A stretch of DNA of 40,747 nt, from assembly GCF_002211305.1 (NCBI RefSeq), contig NZ_LOKW01000014.1, positions 1-40,747 of the forward strand, given 5' to 3'. Of this stretch, positions 8,079 through 17,048 are shown piece after piece. Source of the DNA: Rhizobium sp. R634 (lineage in GTDB: Bacteria > Pseudomonadota > Alphaproteobacteria > Rhizobiales > Rhizobiaceae). Below the pieces are notes generated by a model. The model did not search any database. It was not told the origin of the DNA and saw nothing but the letters and a program-made list of their open reading frames with translations. The position numbers and the translations under genes are program-made. Within the stretch, counting starts at the first letter, position 1. Every line of letters begins with the position of its first letter.

Positions 8079-9101
8079 ATGAAGAAGATCGGATTTCTCT
8101 CGTTCGGGCACTGGACGCCCTCGCCCCAATCGCAGACGCGCTCGGCGGGCGATGCGCTGCTGCAGTCGATCGACCTTGCAGTGGCGGCCGAGGAGCTCGG
8201 CGCCGACGGGGCCTATTTTCGCGTGCACCATTTCGCCCGGCAGCTTGCAGCGCCCTTCCCGCTGCTTGCGGCCGTCGGCGCGCGGACGAAGCGGATCGAG
8301 ATCGGCACTGCCGTCATCGACATGCGCTATGAGAACCCGCTCTATATGGCCGAGGATGCAGGTGCCGCCGATCTCATCGCCGGCGGGAGGCTGCAGCTCG
8401 GCATCAGCCGCGGTTCGCCCGAGCAGGTGATCGACGGCTGGCGGCATTTCGGCTACGGCCCGCCGGAAGGCCAGAGCGATGCCGACATGGCGCGGCGCCA
8501 CGCCGAAGTCTTCCTCGAAGTGCTGCGCGGCGAAGGTTTTGCCAAGCCGAACCCACGGCCGATGTTTCCGAACCCGCCGGGCCTTCTGCGCCTGGAGCCG
8601 CATTCAGAGGGCCTGCGCGAACGGATCTGGTGGGGCGCAAGCTCCAACGCCACCGCCGTCTGGGCGGCCAAGCTCGGCATGAACCTGCAGAGCTCGACGC
8701 TGAAAGACGACGAAACGGGCGAGCCTTTCCACGTCCAGCAGGCCGACCAGATCCGCGCCTACCGCGCCGCTTGGAAGGAAGCCGGCCATGCCCGCCAGCC
8801 ACGCGTTTCCGTCAGCCGCAGTATCTTCGCCCTCGTCGACGAACGCGACCGCGCCTATTTCGGCTATGGCGGCGACGAAGGCGACAAGATCGGCTTCATC
8901 GACGAGAAGACCCGGGCAATCTTCGGCCGCAGCTACGCCGCCGAGCCGGATCGACTGATCAAGCAGCTCGCCGAAGACGAAGCGATCGCCGAGGCCGACA
9001 CGCTGCTGCTCACCGTGCCCAACCAGCTCGGCGTCGAATACAACGCCCATGTCATCGAAGCGATCCTGACCCACGTCGCGCCGGCGCTCGGCTGGCGGTA
9101 G
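8079..9101 (+). CDS. LLM-class (luciferase-like) flavin-dependent oxidoreductase
   Basis: This 340-residue protein has bacterial luciferase-like TIM-barrel features: KIGFLSFGHW at the N-terminus, LAVAAEELGADGAYFRVHH, IEIGTAVIDMRYENPLYMAE, RLQLGISRGSPEQV and a central ERIWWGASSNATAVWAAKLG. Such enzymes use reduced FMN (or F420 in some lineages) to oxidise a substrate; the substrate cannot be read from sequence. ATG 8079 is preferred because MKKIGFLSF matches family N-termini; an in-frame GTG at 8067 is the alternative. It is divergent from the SDR gene. A RIME-like element lies ~85 bp downstream. Confidence 0.88.
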   Translation: MKKIGFLSFGHWTPSPQSQTRSAGDALLQSIDLAVAAEELGADGAYFRVHHFARQLAAPFPLLAAVGARTKRIEIGTAVIDMRYENPLYMAEDAGAADLIAGGRLQLGISRGSPEQVIDGWRHFGYGPPEGQSDADMARRHAEVFLEVLRGEGFAKPNPRPMFPNPPGLLRLEPHSEGLRERIWWGASSNATAVWAAKLGMNLQSSTLKDDETGEPFHVQQADQIRAYRAAWKEAGHARQPRVSVSRSIFALVDERDRAYFGYGGDEGDKIGFIDEKTRAIFGRSYAAEPDRLIKQLAEDEAIAEADTLLLTVPNQLGVEYNAHVIEAILTHVAPALGWR

Positions 9102-9186
9102 GGTTACGGTTGCTGTGATGGGTTGATGGACGAGCGGGCTTGGCGCGGGCCTTTACATGCCATGACGAGAGGGCGTGCCGTGTGTC

Positions 9187-9362
9187 ACCCCCCTCTGCCC
9201 TGCCGGGCATCTCCCCCACAAGGGGAGAGATCGGCAAGTCGCGCAAACTTCGCGTCCGTCGACTGTTTCGCCGGGCTGTGAGACCAGTTGTTTGGGGAAA
9301 CCATCGTGCCCCAGCCGATCTCCCTCCTTGTGGGGGAGATGCCCGGCAGGGCAGAGGGGGGT
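9187..9362. repeat. RIME-like palindromic element, 176 bp (copy 3)
   Basis: The left arm CCCCTCTGCCCTGCCGGGCA and the right arm TGCCCGGCAGGGCAGAGGGG are inverted copies, with CTCCCCCACAAGG/CCTTGTGGGGGAG inside and GTTGTTTGGGGAAACCAT in the centre as in copy 2. It fills most of the 459-bp gap between the LLM and LysR genes; no gene is supported in the rest of the gap. Confidence 0.77.
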
Positions 9363-9560
9363 CATCCCACGACACGCTCTCTCTCCTTGTCCTGTCCCCA
9401 CTAAATCGCGGGCGTCCCAACAGAGCGCATCTCCCATCACATCCACCCCAAAACCAAGCCTCGGGACCTTCCTGCCTCGCTGGGCGTTGATGGTGCGAAC
9501 CTTGAATCGGCCGCAGCACGACCGAATTAAGGCCGTAGCCCGAACCGCTCGAGTTGCCTC

Positions 9561-10466
9561 ATGCCGCGCACGAACCTGAATGACATCCTGATCTTCATGG
9601 CCGTCGTCGATGCCGGGAGCTTCGTCGGCGGCGGGCAGGCGATGGGGCTGTCGCGCTCGGCGGCGGGAAAGGCCGTCATCCGCCTGGAAGACCGGCTCGG
9701 CGCCCGCCTGCTCAACCGCACGACGAGAAGCCTGAGCCTGACCGAGGAAGGGCGGCTGTTCTACGAGCGCGGGTTGCAGATCCTCGCCTCGGTCGACGAG
9801 GCCGAAGCGAGTGTCTCGGGCAAGAGCGGCGCGCCGCGCGGCGTGCTCCGCCTCACCGCTCCCGATGCCTTCGGCCGCCTCGTCGTGCTGCCGCTGCTCG
9901 AAAAATATCTTCGGGCCTGGCCAGACCTGCAGGCCGAGGTGAGCTTCACCGACCGCCTTGCCGACATCGTCGAGGAGGGCTTCGACCTGGCGATCCGGAT
10001 CGGCGCGATCCCGGCGGCGACAGACAGCCGGCTGGTCTCACGCGTGATCGCCAGCGACAGGGCGCGGCTCTGCGCCTCGCCCGCCTATCTCGCCGAGCGC
10101 GGCGAACCGCGCGATCTCGACGATCTCGCCGCGCATGACTGCCTGTTCTTTGCGAGCCGCAATCAAAGGCAGGGCTGGCGCTTTCGCGGCGAAGGCGGCG
10201 CCTGGGTCAAGGCGCAGGGCCGCAGCCGCCTGCGGCTCGACAACGGCGAGGCGATCCGCGACGCCGCTCTCGCCGGCCTCGGCATCGCCCTCCTCCCCGA
10301 CTTCCTCATCGCCGGCGACCTTACCGCCGGCCGCCTCCGCCAGATCCTGCCCGACCTCGAAACCGACGACGCCAGGATCGTGGCGCTCTATCCCGACAAG
10401 CGCCTGCTCGAACCCCGCGCGAGCGGCTTCATCGACCTGATGATTGAGGAACTTGGCCGCAGCTAG
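9561..10466 (+). CDS. LysR-family transcriptional regulator
   Basis: This 301-residue protein has an N-terminal winged helix: LNDILIFMAVVDAGSFVGGG, then AMGLSRSAAGKAVIRLEDRL (recognition helix) and LLNRTTRSLSLTEEG. The C-terminal LysR substrate-binding fold begins about residue 93 (RGVLRLTAPDAFGRLV) and contains GFDLAIRIGAIP and DAALAGLGIALLPDFL. It belongs to the CrgA-like LTTR group. The 3' end overlaps the converging MFS gene by 38 bp. No clear divergent target gene lies beside it, so its regulon is unknown. Confidence 0.93.
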   Translation: MPRTNLNDILIFMAVVDAGSFVGGGQAMGLSRSAAGKAVIRLEDRLGARLLNRTTRSLSLTEEGRLFYERGLQILASVDEAEASVSGKSGAPRGVLRLTAPDAFGRLVVLPLLEKYLRAWPDLQAEVSFTDRLADIVEEGFDLAIRIGAIPAATDSRLVSRVIASDRARLCASPAYLAERGEPRDLDDLAAHDCLFFASRNQRQGWRFRGEGGAWVKAQGRSRLRLDNGEAIRDAALAGLGIALLPDFLIAGDLTAGRLRQILPDLETDDARIVALYPDKRLLEPRASGFIDLMIEELGRS

Positions 10467-11703
10467 AGCCGGATGCTTCAGGCGAGGCCCGGTCAAACCC
10501 GCGAAAACTCTTCAGCGCCAGCGGCGCAAGCGTAGTCGCAAGATAGCCAATCCCCATCAGGAACAGCGCCGCAGCAAGGCCGAGCGTGCTGATCAGCGCG
10601 CCGCCGGCGAGGCCGCCGAAGGGGATGAGGGCGAAGCAGAGGGCGGTGTTCAATGCGGTGACGCGGCCGGTCAACGGCTTGGGGATGCGCTCGAAGATCA
10701 CCGCCGACAGGATCGGGTTGAGGAAGCCCGAGGCAAAGCCTGCGATGGCGAGCGTCGCGAAGACGAGGCCGATCGGCGCATCCAGCGCCGGAACGAGAAA
10801 GCGCGGAAAGCCGGTCAACAGGAAGGCCACGGTATAGACGGTCAGGCGCGGCATGCGCTCGCCGATCGCCGCGGCAATCGCAGCACCCGCGATCGAGGCG
10901 CCGGCGAAGGCGGCGAACATCGCGCCGAGCAGTTCGGGACCATGGCCGGCATCCCGCGTCCAGACCGGCAGCAGCACCGCATGATAGGCCTGGTCGAAGA
11001 GATTGGTGACCGCCACCATGGCGACGATGCTGACGAGCACGGCATCGCCGCGCAGAAACCGCCAGCCCTCACGGAGATCGTCGAGATAGGAAGCCCGTTC
11101 GGCCGATGGAATTTCCAGCGCGGGCGTGCGGCGCGTCGCGGGTATGCCCACGGCAACGATCAGTGCCGCGGCGGCGAAGGTGGCGGCATTGACGAGCAGC
11201 GCCTGGCCCGGACCGATCAGCCCGATCAAAGCGCCGGTGCCGGCCGCCCCCGCCGTCGAGGCCAGCCGCTCGATGGCGCTGGCGACGCCGGTCACCCGTT
11301 CGAGCGGCACGCCGGAGAGCGTCGCAATATCGGGAACCATTGCCTGCTTGGCCGCATCGGAAGGGCCGCGCAGCACGCCCATCGCAAAGACGAGCGGCAG
11401 CAGCACCGGCATGCCGAGCAGGCCGAAGAGATCGAGAAGCGGCACCAGAGCAACGACGAGCACCGAGGCGGTGTCTGAGATGATGGCGATGCGCTTGGCG
11501 CCGACGCGGTCGATCAGCGGTCCGCCGAGCGCCTTGGCGACGACATAGGGCAGCATCTCCACCATCGCCGTCAGCCCCGTCAGCACGGGGCTGCTCGTCG
11601 TGCTCAGCACCAGCCAGGGAATGGCGATGGTCGAAAGCCGCGTGCCGGAAAGCGAGAATGTCTCGGCGGCGGCGAGCGCCAGGAACGGCCCGCCCCGTCT
11701 CAC
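10429..11703 (-). CDS. MFS transporter, probable exporter
   Basis: This 424-residue, strongly hydrophobic protein has about 12 membrane helices. The N-terminus reads LAAAETFSLSGTRLSTIAIPWLVLS, and GGPLIDRVGAKRIAIISD is the family's loop 2-3 motif; IFERIPKPLTGRVTALNTAL is a typical second-half motif. This resembles the MFS_3/EntS-like group of drug or metabolite exporters. Its start overlaps the stop codon of the ArsR-type regulator by 4 bp, so the two are translationally coupled. The last 38 bp overlap the end of the convergent LysR gene. The substrate is unknown. Confidence 0.9.
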   Translation of the reverse strand: MRRGGPFLALAAAETFSLSGTRLSTIAIPWLVLSTTSSPVLTGLTAMVEMLPYVVAKALGGPLIDRVGAKRIAIISDTASVLVVALVPLLDLFGLLGMPVLLPLVFAMGVLRGPSDAAKQAMVPDIATLSGVPLERVTGVASAIERLASTAGAAGTGALIGLIGPGQALLVNAATFAAAALIVAVGIPATRRTPALEIPSAERASYLDDLREGWRFLRGDAVLVSIVAMVAVTNLFDQAYHAVLLPVWTRDAGHGPELLGAMFAAFAGASIAGAAIAAAIGERMPRLTVYTVAFLLTGFPRFLVPALDAPIGLVFATLAIAGFASGFLNPILSAVIFERIPKPLTGRVTALNTALCFALIPFGGLAGGALISTLGLAAALFLMGIGYLATTLAPLALKSFRGFDRASPEASGSSCGQVPQSSGR

Positions 11704-12341
11704 GGCTCGCCCTCGCCTTCGCGATGCGGCAGGCGGCCGGGATAGGGAAAGGCGTGCAGCATGACATAGAAGGGAACCATTCCGGCTTCCTGAGACGCCG
11801 CCTCCCCCAGCCGCGGGGCGGCCTGCATCGCTTCCAGGATGACATCCCTCAGCCGTTTCGTCAGCGCCTCGGCCTGATCAGCCGTCATCGGGATGATGAT
11901 GTCGTCGGCGGCCGTCGCCTTGCGCCACTCGGCCGGCAGCTCGGCATATTCCTCCAGCGCCTGCTGCATCTGGCCGACCTGCAGCGAGAGTGCGGCCTGG
12001 TTGAAGGCGATGTCGAGATCGAGCGCCTCGCCTTCGGCTTCGCTCGCCGGCACCGAGGTGAGCTCGTGGCTGGCGCGCCACCAGCGGTCGCGCCGCGAGG
12101 CATGCGGCGCCTCCTCGATGAAGCCGTATTGGGCGAGCTGGCGCAGATGATAGCTCGTCGCGCCGCTGTTCAGGCCGAGCCGCGCGGCAAGCTGCGTCGC
12201 CGTGGCAGGCCCATCGATCCGGAGCATGCCGAGCATGCGCAGCCGGACGGGATGCGCCAAGGCTTTCAGCGCGGTCGGCTCGGGCACGACCCGGCTGACG
12301 GTGCGGGCATCTGCGGCAGGTTGGGGGTGCGGATGTTTCAT
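11700..12341 (-). CDS. ArsR-family (winged-helix) transcriptional regulator
   Basis: This 213-residue protein carries an ArsR-type winged helix at about 22-95: PTALKALAHPVRLRMLGMLR, then ATQLAARLGLNSGATSYHLR, then LAQYGFIEEAP and a basic wing. The C-terminal half is a helical domain of unknown ligand, longer than in classical metal sensors, and no Cys-rich metal site is visible. It starts at ATG 12341 and is coupled by a 4-bp overlap to the MFS exporter gene. A palindromic site lies 26 bp upstream of the start. The likely role is local repressor of the exporter and possibly of the divergent methyltransferase gene. Confidence 0.88.
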   Translation of the reverse strand: MKHPHPQPAADARTVSRVVPEPTALKALAHPVRLRMLGMLRIDGPATATQLAARLGLNSGATSYHLRQLAQYGFIEEAPHASRRDRWWRASHELTSVPASEAEGEALDLDIAFNQAALSLQVGQMQQALEEYAELPAEWRKATAADDIIIPMTADQAEALTKRLRDVILEAMQAAPRLGEAASQEAGMVPFYVMLHAFPYPGRLPHREGEGEP

Positions 12342-12366
12342 GCCTCAATCATACAATCGCAAACAT

Positions 12367-12391
12367 ATCTTTGCAAAGATTTCTTTGTAAA
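12367..12391. promoter_or_regulatory. Candidate operator of the ArsR-type regulator
   Basis: ATCTTTGCAAAGAT (12367-12380) is a perfect 14-bp palindrome. It overlaps a second inverted arrangement, TTTGCAAAGA followed by TCTTTGTAAA (9 of 10 symmetric). The site is in the 158-bp region between the divergent ArsR and methyltransferase genes, in an AT-rich promoter-like stretch. Binding by the adjacent regulator is inferred. Confidence 0.5.
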
Positions 12392-12499
12392 AAATCACGA
12401 ACGTCGAAAGACGTTTGGAAACCGCCTTCCGATCTAGCCAAGCATGACCCCACATCCTAAGACCGTCCCCGTGATCGGCATGATGTAAGGGGCAATGGG

Positions 12500-13183
12500 A
12501 TGACCGAGGACGCACAGAAGAACATCGGCACGTGGTATATCGATCCCGATGCGGAAGATCGTATGGCCGATGGACATGCGCCCATCTGGCGCCACCTGAT
12601 CGATCTCATCCTCGAGCGTGACCTGACGGACAAGAGCGTGCTCGATTTCGGCTGCAATCAGGGCGGCCTGCTGCGCCACCTCTATGCGATCCGCCCCTTC
12701 CGCAAGGCGCTCGGCATCGATATCGCCGAAACTTCGATCGCCAAGGCCGAGACGCTGAAGGGCAACCTGCCGATCCAGCATCAGGTCGGCGGCAGGCTCG
12801 ACGGCTGGAGGGAAGAATTCGATCTCGCCCTCAGCCACGAAGTCATCTATCTCGTTCCCGATATCAACGCCCACGCCGCCGACATCTGGCGGGCGCTGAA
12901 GTCCGGCGGCGTCTATTATGCGGTGACCGGATGCCATACGGACAACCCGCTCTGGCCGAAATGGCGCGAGCTCGTCGCCAACCGCACCAACACCGTCGTC
13001 CAGGACCGGTCGATCACCGATTACGGCCGCGCCTTCGAAAAGGCGGGCTTCGACGTCTCCGCCCGCAAGCTCGAATATGACGGCTTCATTCCCTTCGTCG
13101 CCGACGGCTGGACGCCTGATTTCGCCGATGCGCTGAATTACTACACCCAGACCAAGATCGTCTTCAGGCTGGTGAAGCGCTAA
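12500..13183 (+). CDS. Class I SAM-dependent methyltransferase
   Basis: This 227-residue protein has the Rossmann methyltransferase motif I VLDFGCNQGGLLRHL at about 44-58, motif II around ALGIDIAETSIAKAE, and DLALSHEVIYLVPDI at the motif IV position. It transfers a methyl group from S-adenosylmethionine; the acceptor (small molecule or other) is unknown. ATG 12500 is preceded by AAGGGGCAATGGG. It is divergent from the ArsR/MFS operon and overlaps the end of the converging ABC ATPase gene by 4 bp. Both a detoxification role with the exporter and a role linked to the iron importer are possible. Confidence 0.87.
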   Translation: MTEDAQKNIGTWYIDPDAEDRMADGHAPIWRHLIDLILERDLTDKSVLDFGCNQGGLLRHLYAIRPFRKALGIDIAETSIAKAETLKGNLPIQHQVGGRLDGWREEFDLALSHEVIYLVPDINAHAADIWRALKSGGVYYAVTGCHTDNPLWPKWRELVANRTNTVVQDRSITDYGRAFEKAGFDVSARKLEYDGFIPFVADGWTPDFADALNYYTQTKIVFRLVKR

Positions 13184-13971
13184 GCTCGCTGAAGTTTCAT
13201 CAGCTCGACATCGAAATGCGGCGGGCTGTCGGGGGCGACCTGGACGAAGCGGCCCCTGACGCGGAAGATTTCCTGGATGAGCCCGCGTTCGGCAAGATCG
13301 CGCGGGGCGCCGTCGAATCTTAGCTCGCCTTTTTCGAGCAGCGAGATGCGGTCGCTGACGGCGATGGCCTGGTTGATGTCGTGGATCGCCATGACGACGG
13401 TCACGCCCTTTTCCCGGCTCAGCCGATGCACGAGATCCAGCACCTCCACCTGATAGCCGATATCGAGGAAGGAGGTCGGCTCGTCGAGCAGCAGGATCTC
13501 CGCTTCCTGGGCGAGAGCGGCCGATATCCAGGCTCTTTGCCGCTCGCCGCCGGACAGTTCCCGAAGGCTGCGGTCGGCGAGCCCGGACAGGCCGGTGCTT
13601 TCGAGCGCCCATTCGATCGCGTCTTCGTCACGGCTGTCATAGGAGCGGAACAGGCCGACATGCGGATAGCGGCCCTGGCGCACGAGCTGGGCGACGGTCA
13701 TTTCGTCGGGTGCTGTCGGCTGCTGCGGCAGGAAGGCAAGCCTCTTCGCCAGCATGCGGCGCGACAGGGAGGCGACGGCAACGCCGCCGAGCGACGCCCG
13801 GCCTCCGGCCGGCCGGATCAGCCCGGCCAGCGCATGCAGCGCCGTGCTCTTGCCCGAGCCGTTCGGGCCGATCAGCGCCCGGATCTCGCCCCTTTCGAGC
13901 GAAAGGCTGAAGGCGCTGAGCGCCTTTCGCTGGCCGTACATCACCGAGAGGTCGGAACAGGACAAGGGCAT
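13180..13971 (-). CDS. ABC transporter ATP-binding protein, iron/siderophore type (FecE/FhuC-like)
   Basis: This 263-residue ATPase has Walker A GPNGSGKST (35-43), Q-loop LPQQPTAPDE (about 81-90), signature LSGGERQR (139-146), Walker B ILLLDEPTSFLD (159-170) and the switch His in AIHDINQ. The Q-loop and PHVGLFRSYDSRDEDAI segment match the FecE/FhuC/FepC subfamily that energises FecCD permeases. ATG 13971 is chosen because it lies 7 bp after the upstream permease stop codon; the frame further upstream overlaps that permease. It is the last gene of the importer operon. Confidence 0.93.
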   Translation of the reverse strand: MPLSCSDLSVMYGQRKALSAFSLSLERGEIRALIGPNGSGKSTALHALAGLIRPAGGRASLGGVAVASLSRRMLAKRLAFLPQQPTAPDEMTVAQLVRQGRYPHVGLFRSYDSRDEDAIEWALESTGLSGLADRSLRELSGGERQRAWISAALAQEAEILLLDEPTSFLDIGYQVEVLDLVHRLSREKGVTVVMAIHDINQAIAVSDRISLLEKGELRFDGAPRDLAERGLIQEIFRVRGRFVQVAPDSPPHFDVELMKLQRA

Positions 13972-13978
13972 TTCGGCC

Positions 13979-15016
13979 TCACATGGTTTTGCGCAGCAGC
14001 GCGAGCAGGAGCGGCACGCCGCAGACGGCCGTGACCACACCGATCGGGATTTCCTCGGCTTGGCCGAGCAGCCGGCCGATGAGATCGCCGAGCGTGACGA
14101 TGACGGCGCCGAGCACGATCGTCAGCACCAGCGACAGCAAGAAATTCCGTCCCGCCAGGAAACGGGCGAGATGCGGCACGACGAGACCGATGAAAACGAC
14201 AGGGCCGACGGCGCCGACCGCGCTTGCCGCAAGCGCAGAGGATACGATCAGCACGAGCGAGAACTGTCTCTTATAGCCGAGCCCGAAAGAGCGGGCGACG
14301 GATGCATCGAACTGCAGCAGCGTCAAGGGCCGGTAGATGACCGGCAGCATCGCGAACCCGGCGATGGTGAACGGCAGCAGGAAGAGCGCGTGATCCCAGC
14401 TGCGGGCGTAAAGGCTGCCCGACAGCCATTCGAGGATGATCTCGATGCGGGCCGATCCCCAGCCGGCGATGAGGCCGATCGCCACCGCATGCAGAACCGC
14501 CCCGACCGCGACGCCGCAGAGCGTGATGCGCAGCGCGCTGAGGTCGAGGCGAAAGGCCAGGAGATAGATGACGCCGCCGGCGAGCAGGCCGCCGGCAAGC
14601 CCCGCCGCCGGCAGCCAGGCGACCGGTAGTTCGGCCAGCGTGTTCGAGCCGGGCTCGAAGATATAGACGGTGAAAAGCAGGAAGATCGTCACCGACAGCG
14701 TCGCCCCCTGCGAAACGCCCATCAGCGACGGATCGGCCAGCGGATTGCGGGTGATGGTCTGCAGCAGATATCCCGCCAGCGCGAAATGAATGCCGGCCAG
14801 AATCCCGGTGGCGATGCGCGGCAGCCGGATATCGAGGATGATCAGCCGCGCTTCCGCCGAGCCGCCGCCGGTCAAAACGGCCGCGACATCGCGCATCGGA
14901 ATATCGGCGACGCCGAGGAAGATCGCCGCCGCCAGTGACAGGACCGTAAGGATGGCCAGTGCGGCGGCCATGCCGAAGCCTGGCGAAGCGGCCGATGTCG
15001 ATGCCGGGGCGCTCAT
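13979..15016 (-). CDS. FecCD-family ABC permease (second of two)
   Basis: This 345-residue inner-membrane protein has roughly ten membrane helices. It carries the family signature IRLPRIATGILAGIHFALAG, QTITRNPLADPSLMG, and GPVVFIGLVVPHLARFLAGR near the C-terminal coupling helix. It pairs with the permease encoded immediately upstream to form a heterodimeric channel for ferric siderophore, heme or cobalamin. Its start overlaps the stop codon of that gene by 4 bp, and its stop codon is 7 bp before the ATPase start. Confidence 0.93.
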   Translation of the reverse strand: MSAPASTSAASPGFGMAAALAILTVLSLAAAIFLGVADIPMRDVAAVLTGGGSAEARLIILDIRLPRIATGILAGIHFALAGYLLQTITRNPLADPSLMGVSQGATLSVTIFLLFTVYIFEPGSNTLAELPVAWLPAAGLAGGLLAGGVIYLLAFRLDLSALRITLCGVAVGAVLHAVAIGLIAGWGSARIEIILEWLSGSLYARSWDHALFLLPFTIAGFAMLPVIYRPLTLLQFDASVARSFGLGYKRQFSLVLIVSSALAASAVGAVGPVVFIGLVVPHLARFLAGRNFLLSLVLTIVLGAVIVTLGDLIGRLLGQAEEIPIGVVTAVCGVPLLLALLRKTM

Positions 15017-16017
15017 CGGGTCTCACCCGCTAGGCTCAGCCGCCCGCGCTGGACGAGATAGATGAAGACAGGCCCGCCAAGCAGCGCGGTGACGATGCCG
15101 ACGGGCAGCTCGCGCGGGATGGCGATGCTGCGCGCCAAGACGTCGGCGACGCTGACGATCAGCGCGCCGAGAGCAGCGCTGAGCCCAATCTCCCATCCCG
15201 TGCCGCGCGGCTTCAGCAGCCGGGCGATGTGAGGAGCGGCGAGCCCCACGAAGGCGACCGGTCCGGCGACCGGCGCGACGCCCGCGACCGGAAGGACGGC
15301 GAGAACGAGGATGAGCGGTTTCCACAGGCCGAGCTGCAGGCCCATGCCGGCCGCCGCATGATCGCTCAGCATGAACATGGCGATGACACGCCGCAGCAAG
15401 AGCGCGCCGGCGACGCCGGCGATCGTCCAGGGCAGCATGTAGAAGAGATGCGACCAGCTGCGCCCCTGGAAACCGCCGGCGAGCCAGAAGAGCAGCGATG
15501 CCGATTGCGGCCCGGTCAAAAGCAGCACATAGGTGGTGATCGCACCCAGGAAGAGCGAGACGCTGACGCCGCCGAGCGCCAGCTGCAGCGGCCGTCCCTG
15601 CCCGCCATGCGAAACCCAGAACGTCACCGAAGCTGCCGCGAGCCCGCCTGCAAGGCCGATGAAGGGATAATAGGCCGGCGATACCAAGGGCAGGAAGACG
15701 AAACAGCAGACGATCGGTGCGACCGCCCCCGACGTGACGCCGGTAATGCCGGGATCGGCCAGCGGATTGCGCGTCAGCGTCTGCAGCACATAGCCGGAAA
15801 CGGCAAGCCCCGCTCCGCCGGCAGCCGCCGTCAGGCTGCGCGGCAGCCGCAGCGTCCAGACGAGAATGGATTCGATCTTGCCATCGGGCGCCAGGAGCAC
15901 GCGGATGACGGTTTCAACCGACAGCGTCTTGGCGCCGATCAACAAGCCGAGCAACACCGCCAGAATAGCGGCGATGACGATGAGCCCTATGGCCAGGAAT
16001 GATTGCCGGGGGCTCAT
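15013..16017 (-). CDS. FecCD-family ABC permease (first of two)
   Basis: This 334-residue membrane protein has TLRLPRSLTAAAGGAGLAVS, QTLTRNPLADPGITG and GPVAFVGLAAPHIARLLKPR, all at the expected FecCD positions. It is a paralogue of the following gene and should form a heterodimer with it. It begins 19 bp after the stop codon of the substrate-binding protein gene. Substrate specificity is set mainly by the binding protein and the outer-membrane receptor; no TonB-dependent receptor gene is found in this window. Confidence 0.93.
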   Translation of the reverse strand: MSPRQSFLAIGLIVIAAILAVLLGLLIGAKTLSVETVIRVLLAPDGKIESILVWTLRLPRSLTAAAGGAGLAVSGYVLQTLTRNPLADPGITGVTSGAVAPIVCCFVFLPLVSPAYYPFIGLAGGLAAASVTFWVSHGGQGRPLQLALGGVSVSLFLGAITTYVLLLTGPQSASLLFWLAGGFQGRSWSHLFYMLPWTIAGVAGALLLRRVIAMFMLSDHAAAGMGLQLGLWKPLILVLAVLPVAGVAPVAGPVAFVGLAAPHIARLLKPRGTGWEIGLSAALGALIVSVADVLARSIAIPRELPVGIVTALLGGPVFIYLVQRGRLSLAGETR

Positions 16018-16036
16018 CGCCGGTCTCGTCCCCGGC

Positions 16037-17002
16037 TTAGTTCTGCAGTTCGGCCGGGATCAGCTTGGCGGCTTCCGCCTTGACGTCGACGGCCGGGAAC
16101 GTGTCGGGATAGAGGTAGTGCGCGGCCTCACGCAGCACGATTTCGCGGGCGATCGGGCCGTTAGTCTCGACCCACTGGTCGCCGACATAGAAGACCCGGT
16201 TGTTCTTGACCGCCGAAAGCTGCGACCAGATCGGGTTGCTCTCATGCGGGCGATCCGGGCCGGAATCGTAGACGAAGATCACTTCCGGGTCCTTCTCCAG
16301 CATGGTTTCGAGGCTGAGGTCGATGCCGAACTCGCCGCCCGGGGTCTTCGGGCCGGGAACATTGTCGCCGCCGATCGCAGCGACGATCGAGGCCGAGGTG
16401 TTTTCCGTGTGGAAGGCGAAAGGTGTCGCACCACCCCACATGATCAAAAAGCGCGGATGCTTGTCCTTCGGCGCCTTGGCGGCGAACTCCGCCAGATGCT
16501 TGCGGAAATCGGCGTTCAGCTGCTCGCCGCGCTCGGGCTTGCCGAGCAGCTTCGAAAGAGCGGCGGTTTCGCTGTAGCTCTCTTCGAGCAGCTCCATATT
16601 ATAGGCGACGTAAGGCGCGATGTTCTGCAACTGCGCCGCATTGCCGACCGTATAGCGGCGGATCGCGATGATCAGGTCCGGCTTGGCTTCGGAGAGAAGC
16701 TCGAGATTGGGCTTGGCGCGCTGGCCGATCTGCTTCATCCCGGCGGTCAGGCCGAGCAGGAAGTCCGGCTCGCGGCCTGCCGTCATATACGTGCTGGCGA
16801 CCGGCTTGATGCCGAGCGCGAGTGCGACGTCATCGGCGAAATAGGAAATCGAGGCAATGCGCTTCGGCTGCGCCGGGACTTCGACGGTCACGCCGCGGTC
16901 GTCGACGATCGAGACCTTCTTGTCATCGGCATGCGTGGCGCCTGCCGCCAGCATTGCGGACAAGCCCAGGGCGGAGAAAAATTGGCGTGCGTATCGAGTC
17001 AT
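16037..17002 (-). CDS. Periplasmic iron/siderophore-binding protein of ABC importer (FecB/FhuD-like)
   Basis: This 321-residue protein starts with a signal peptide (MTRYARQFFSALGLSAMLAA, cut after THA, near residue 25). The mature part has VTVEVPAQPKRIASISYFAD and LELLSEAKPDLIIAIRR, typical of the helical-backbone binding proteins of the siderophore/heme/cobalamin class. RBS GGGGAG lies upstream of ATG 17002. It is the first gene of a four-gene importer operon (binding protein, two permeases, ATPase). The exact ligand cannot be assigned. Confidence 0.92.
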   Translation of the reverse strand: MTRYARQFFSALGLSAMLAAGATHADDKKVSIVDDRGVTVEVPAQPKRIASISYFADDVALALGIKPVASTYMTAGREPDFLLGLTAGMKQIGQRAKPNLELLSEAKPDLIIAIRRYTVGNAAQLQNIAPYVAYNMELLEESYSETAALSKLLGKPERGEQLNADFRKHLAEFAAKAPKDKHPRFLIMWGGATPFAFHTENTSASIVAAIGGDNVPGPKTPGGEFGIDLSLETMLEKDPEVIFVYDSGPDRPHESNPIWSQLSAVKNNRVFYVGDQWVETNGPIAREIVLREAAHYLYPDTFPAVDVKAEAAKLIPAELQN

Positions 17003-17048
17003 GTCTGAAAACTCCCCTCTCGTACCGGCAGGCTTTAGCCAAAAAAGC

